Below, piece after piece: positions 63,775-64,000 of a stretch of DNA of 64,000 bases. Origin of the DNA: B30-G6 sp963701385 (GTDB taxonomy: Bacteria; Desulfobacterota; Desulfobacteria; Desulfobacterales; B30-G6); NCBI GenBank assembly GCA_963701385.1, contig CAVOZW010000016.1, positions 124,001 through 188,000 of the forward strand, in the 5' to 3' direction. Numbering within the stretch: the first letter of the stretch is position 1; each line of letters opens with the position of its first letter. The translations under genes were made by a program, and so were the position numbers. Below the pieces are notes generated by a model that made no database searches, was not told the DNA's origin, and was given only the letters and a program-made list of their open reading frames with translations.

Positions 63775-64000
63775 TAGATCTTACAAAAACAAAGCATGTG
63801 CAAACCGTACGCGAATTGTTTGATGAATATGCAGCCTCCATCGACATCGATCTGGCATTTCAGAACTTTGATCAAGAATTGATTCATTTGGAGGATATGT
63901 ATATGCCACCGGAAGGCGCATTGCTTCTGGCAGAGCGTGATGGGATACCGGCGGGATGTGTGGCCTTGCGTAAAATGGACAGCTGGCGCTGTGAAATGAA
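63762..64000 (+). CDS. GNAT acetyltransferase 3, cut by the window end
   Basis: The first 79 residues of an acetyltransferase, in a frame distinct from the preceding gene and overlapping it by 13 bp. The sequence VRELFDEYAASIDIDLAFQN followed by GALLLAERDGIPAGCVALRK is the N-terminal part of a GNAT fold (ending before the acetyl-CoA loop). The start is the ATG at 63762. The 3' end is outside the window. Confidence 0.75.
   Translation, partial: MCQLVDLTKTKHVQTVRELFDEYAASIDIDLAFQNFDQELIHLEDMYMPPEGALLLAERDGIPAGCVALRKMDSWRCEM

Noticed and set aside
1..64000. tRNA, rRNA, CRISPR arrays and IS elements
   Set aside because: None could be recognised by reading; a dedicated scan could still find a tRNA that I missed.

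Overview
The window most likely comes from a strictly anaerobic, Desulfobacteraceae-like sulfate-reducing deltaproteobacterium (Desulfobacterota). This rests on gene content: Hdr/MvhD-type electron-transfer proteins, methylene-tetrahydrofolate reductase genes of the Wood-Ljungdahl pathway, selenocysteine codons, rubrerythrin, a Na+-pumping decarboxylase and a TRAP dicarboxylate-type transporter. No rRNA, tRNA, CRISPR array or insertion sequence was recognised.

Layout. 1-3.8 kb is a decaying accessory region: a TRAP operon (dctP intact, dctQ and dctM frameshifted), an Lrp/AsnC-type regulator and a broken methylmalonyl-CoA epimerase. 3.8-9.6 kb holds a lytic transglycosylase, an endonuclease Q and the replication genes dnaN-gyrB (no dnaA or recF), with an AT-rich candidate control or origin region in front of dnaN. 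9.7-15.7 kb holds a KAS III-like enzyme, an archaeal-type ThyA, asnS and an HtrA protease. 15.8-24.9 kb is a conserved chromosome-core block on the + strand: radical SAM/DUF2344 protein, rng, rpmH, rnpA, yidD, yidC, jag, mnmE, then two perfect parS sites. 24.9-35.4 kb holds a YkgJ-type Fe-S protein, a split RdgC-like pair, a structured non-coding stretch, oadG-oadB-ABM, and a complete BMP-type ABC importer.

The highlight is 35.4-50.5 kb. A sigma-54 activator is divergent from an operon that starts with a near-perfect -24/-12 promoter: metF1, a giant HdrA-like flavoprotein, mvhD, metV, metF2, a lone receiver domain, and an HdrC/HdrB fusion. Three of these genes (hdrA, mvhD, hdrCB) are each interrupted by one in-frame UGA. 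Each UGA replaces a family-conserved cysteine and is followed after 14-15 nt by a hairpin of bacterial SECIS type. The natural reading is a selenium-dependent, possibly electron-bifurcating or confurcating MetFV-Hdr-MvhD complex under sigma-54 and two-component control. An SDH-like protein with an altered catalytic motif and two histidine kinases follow.

50.6-64 kb is mixed: an ATP-grasp/HNH fusion, ferredoxin, rubrerythrin, a deleted LigB-type dioxygenase remnant, a PLP enzyme, acetyltransferases, an AlkD-like protein, a glycosyltransferase, a DUF4139 protein, a TfoX-N protein, a crotonase, rsgA, a pirin and a rhodanese/ferritin-like fusion. All functions are inferred from sequence alone; no database search was run.
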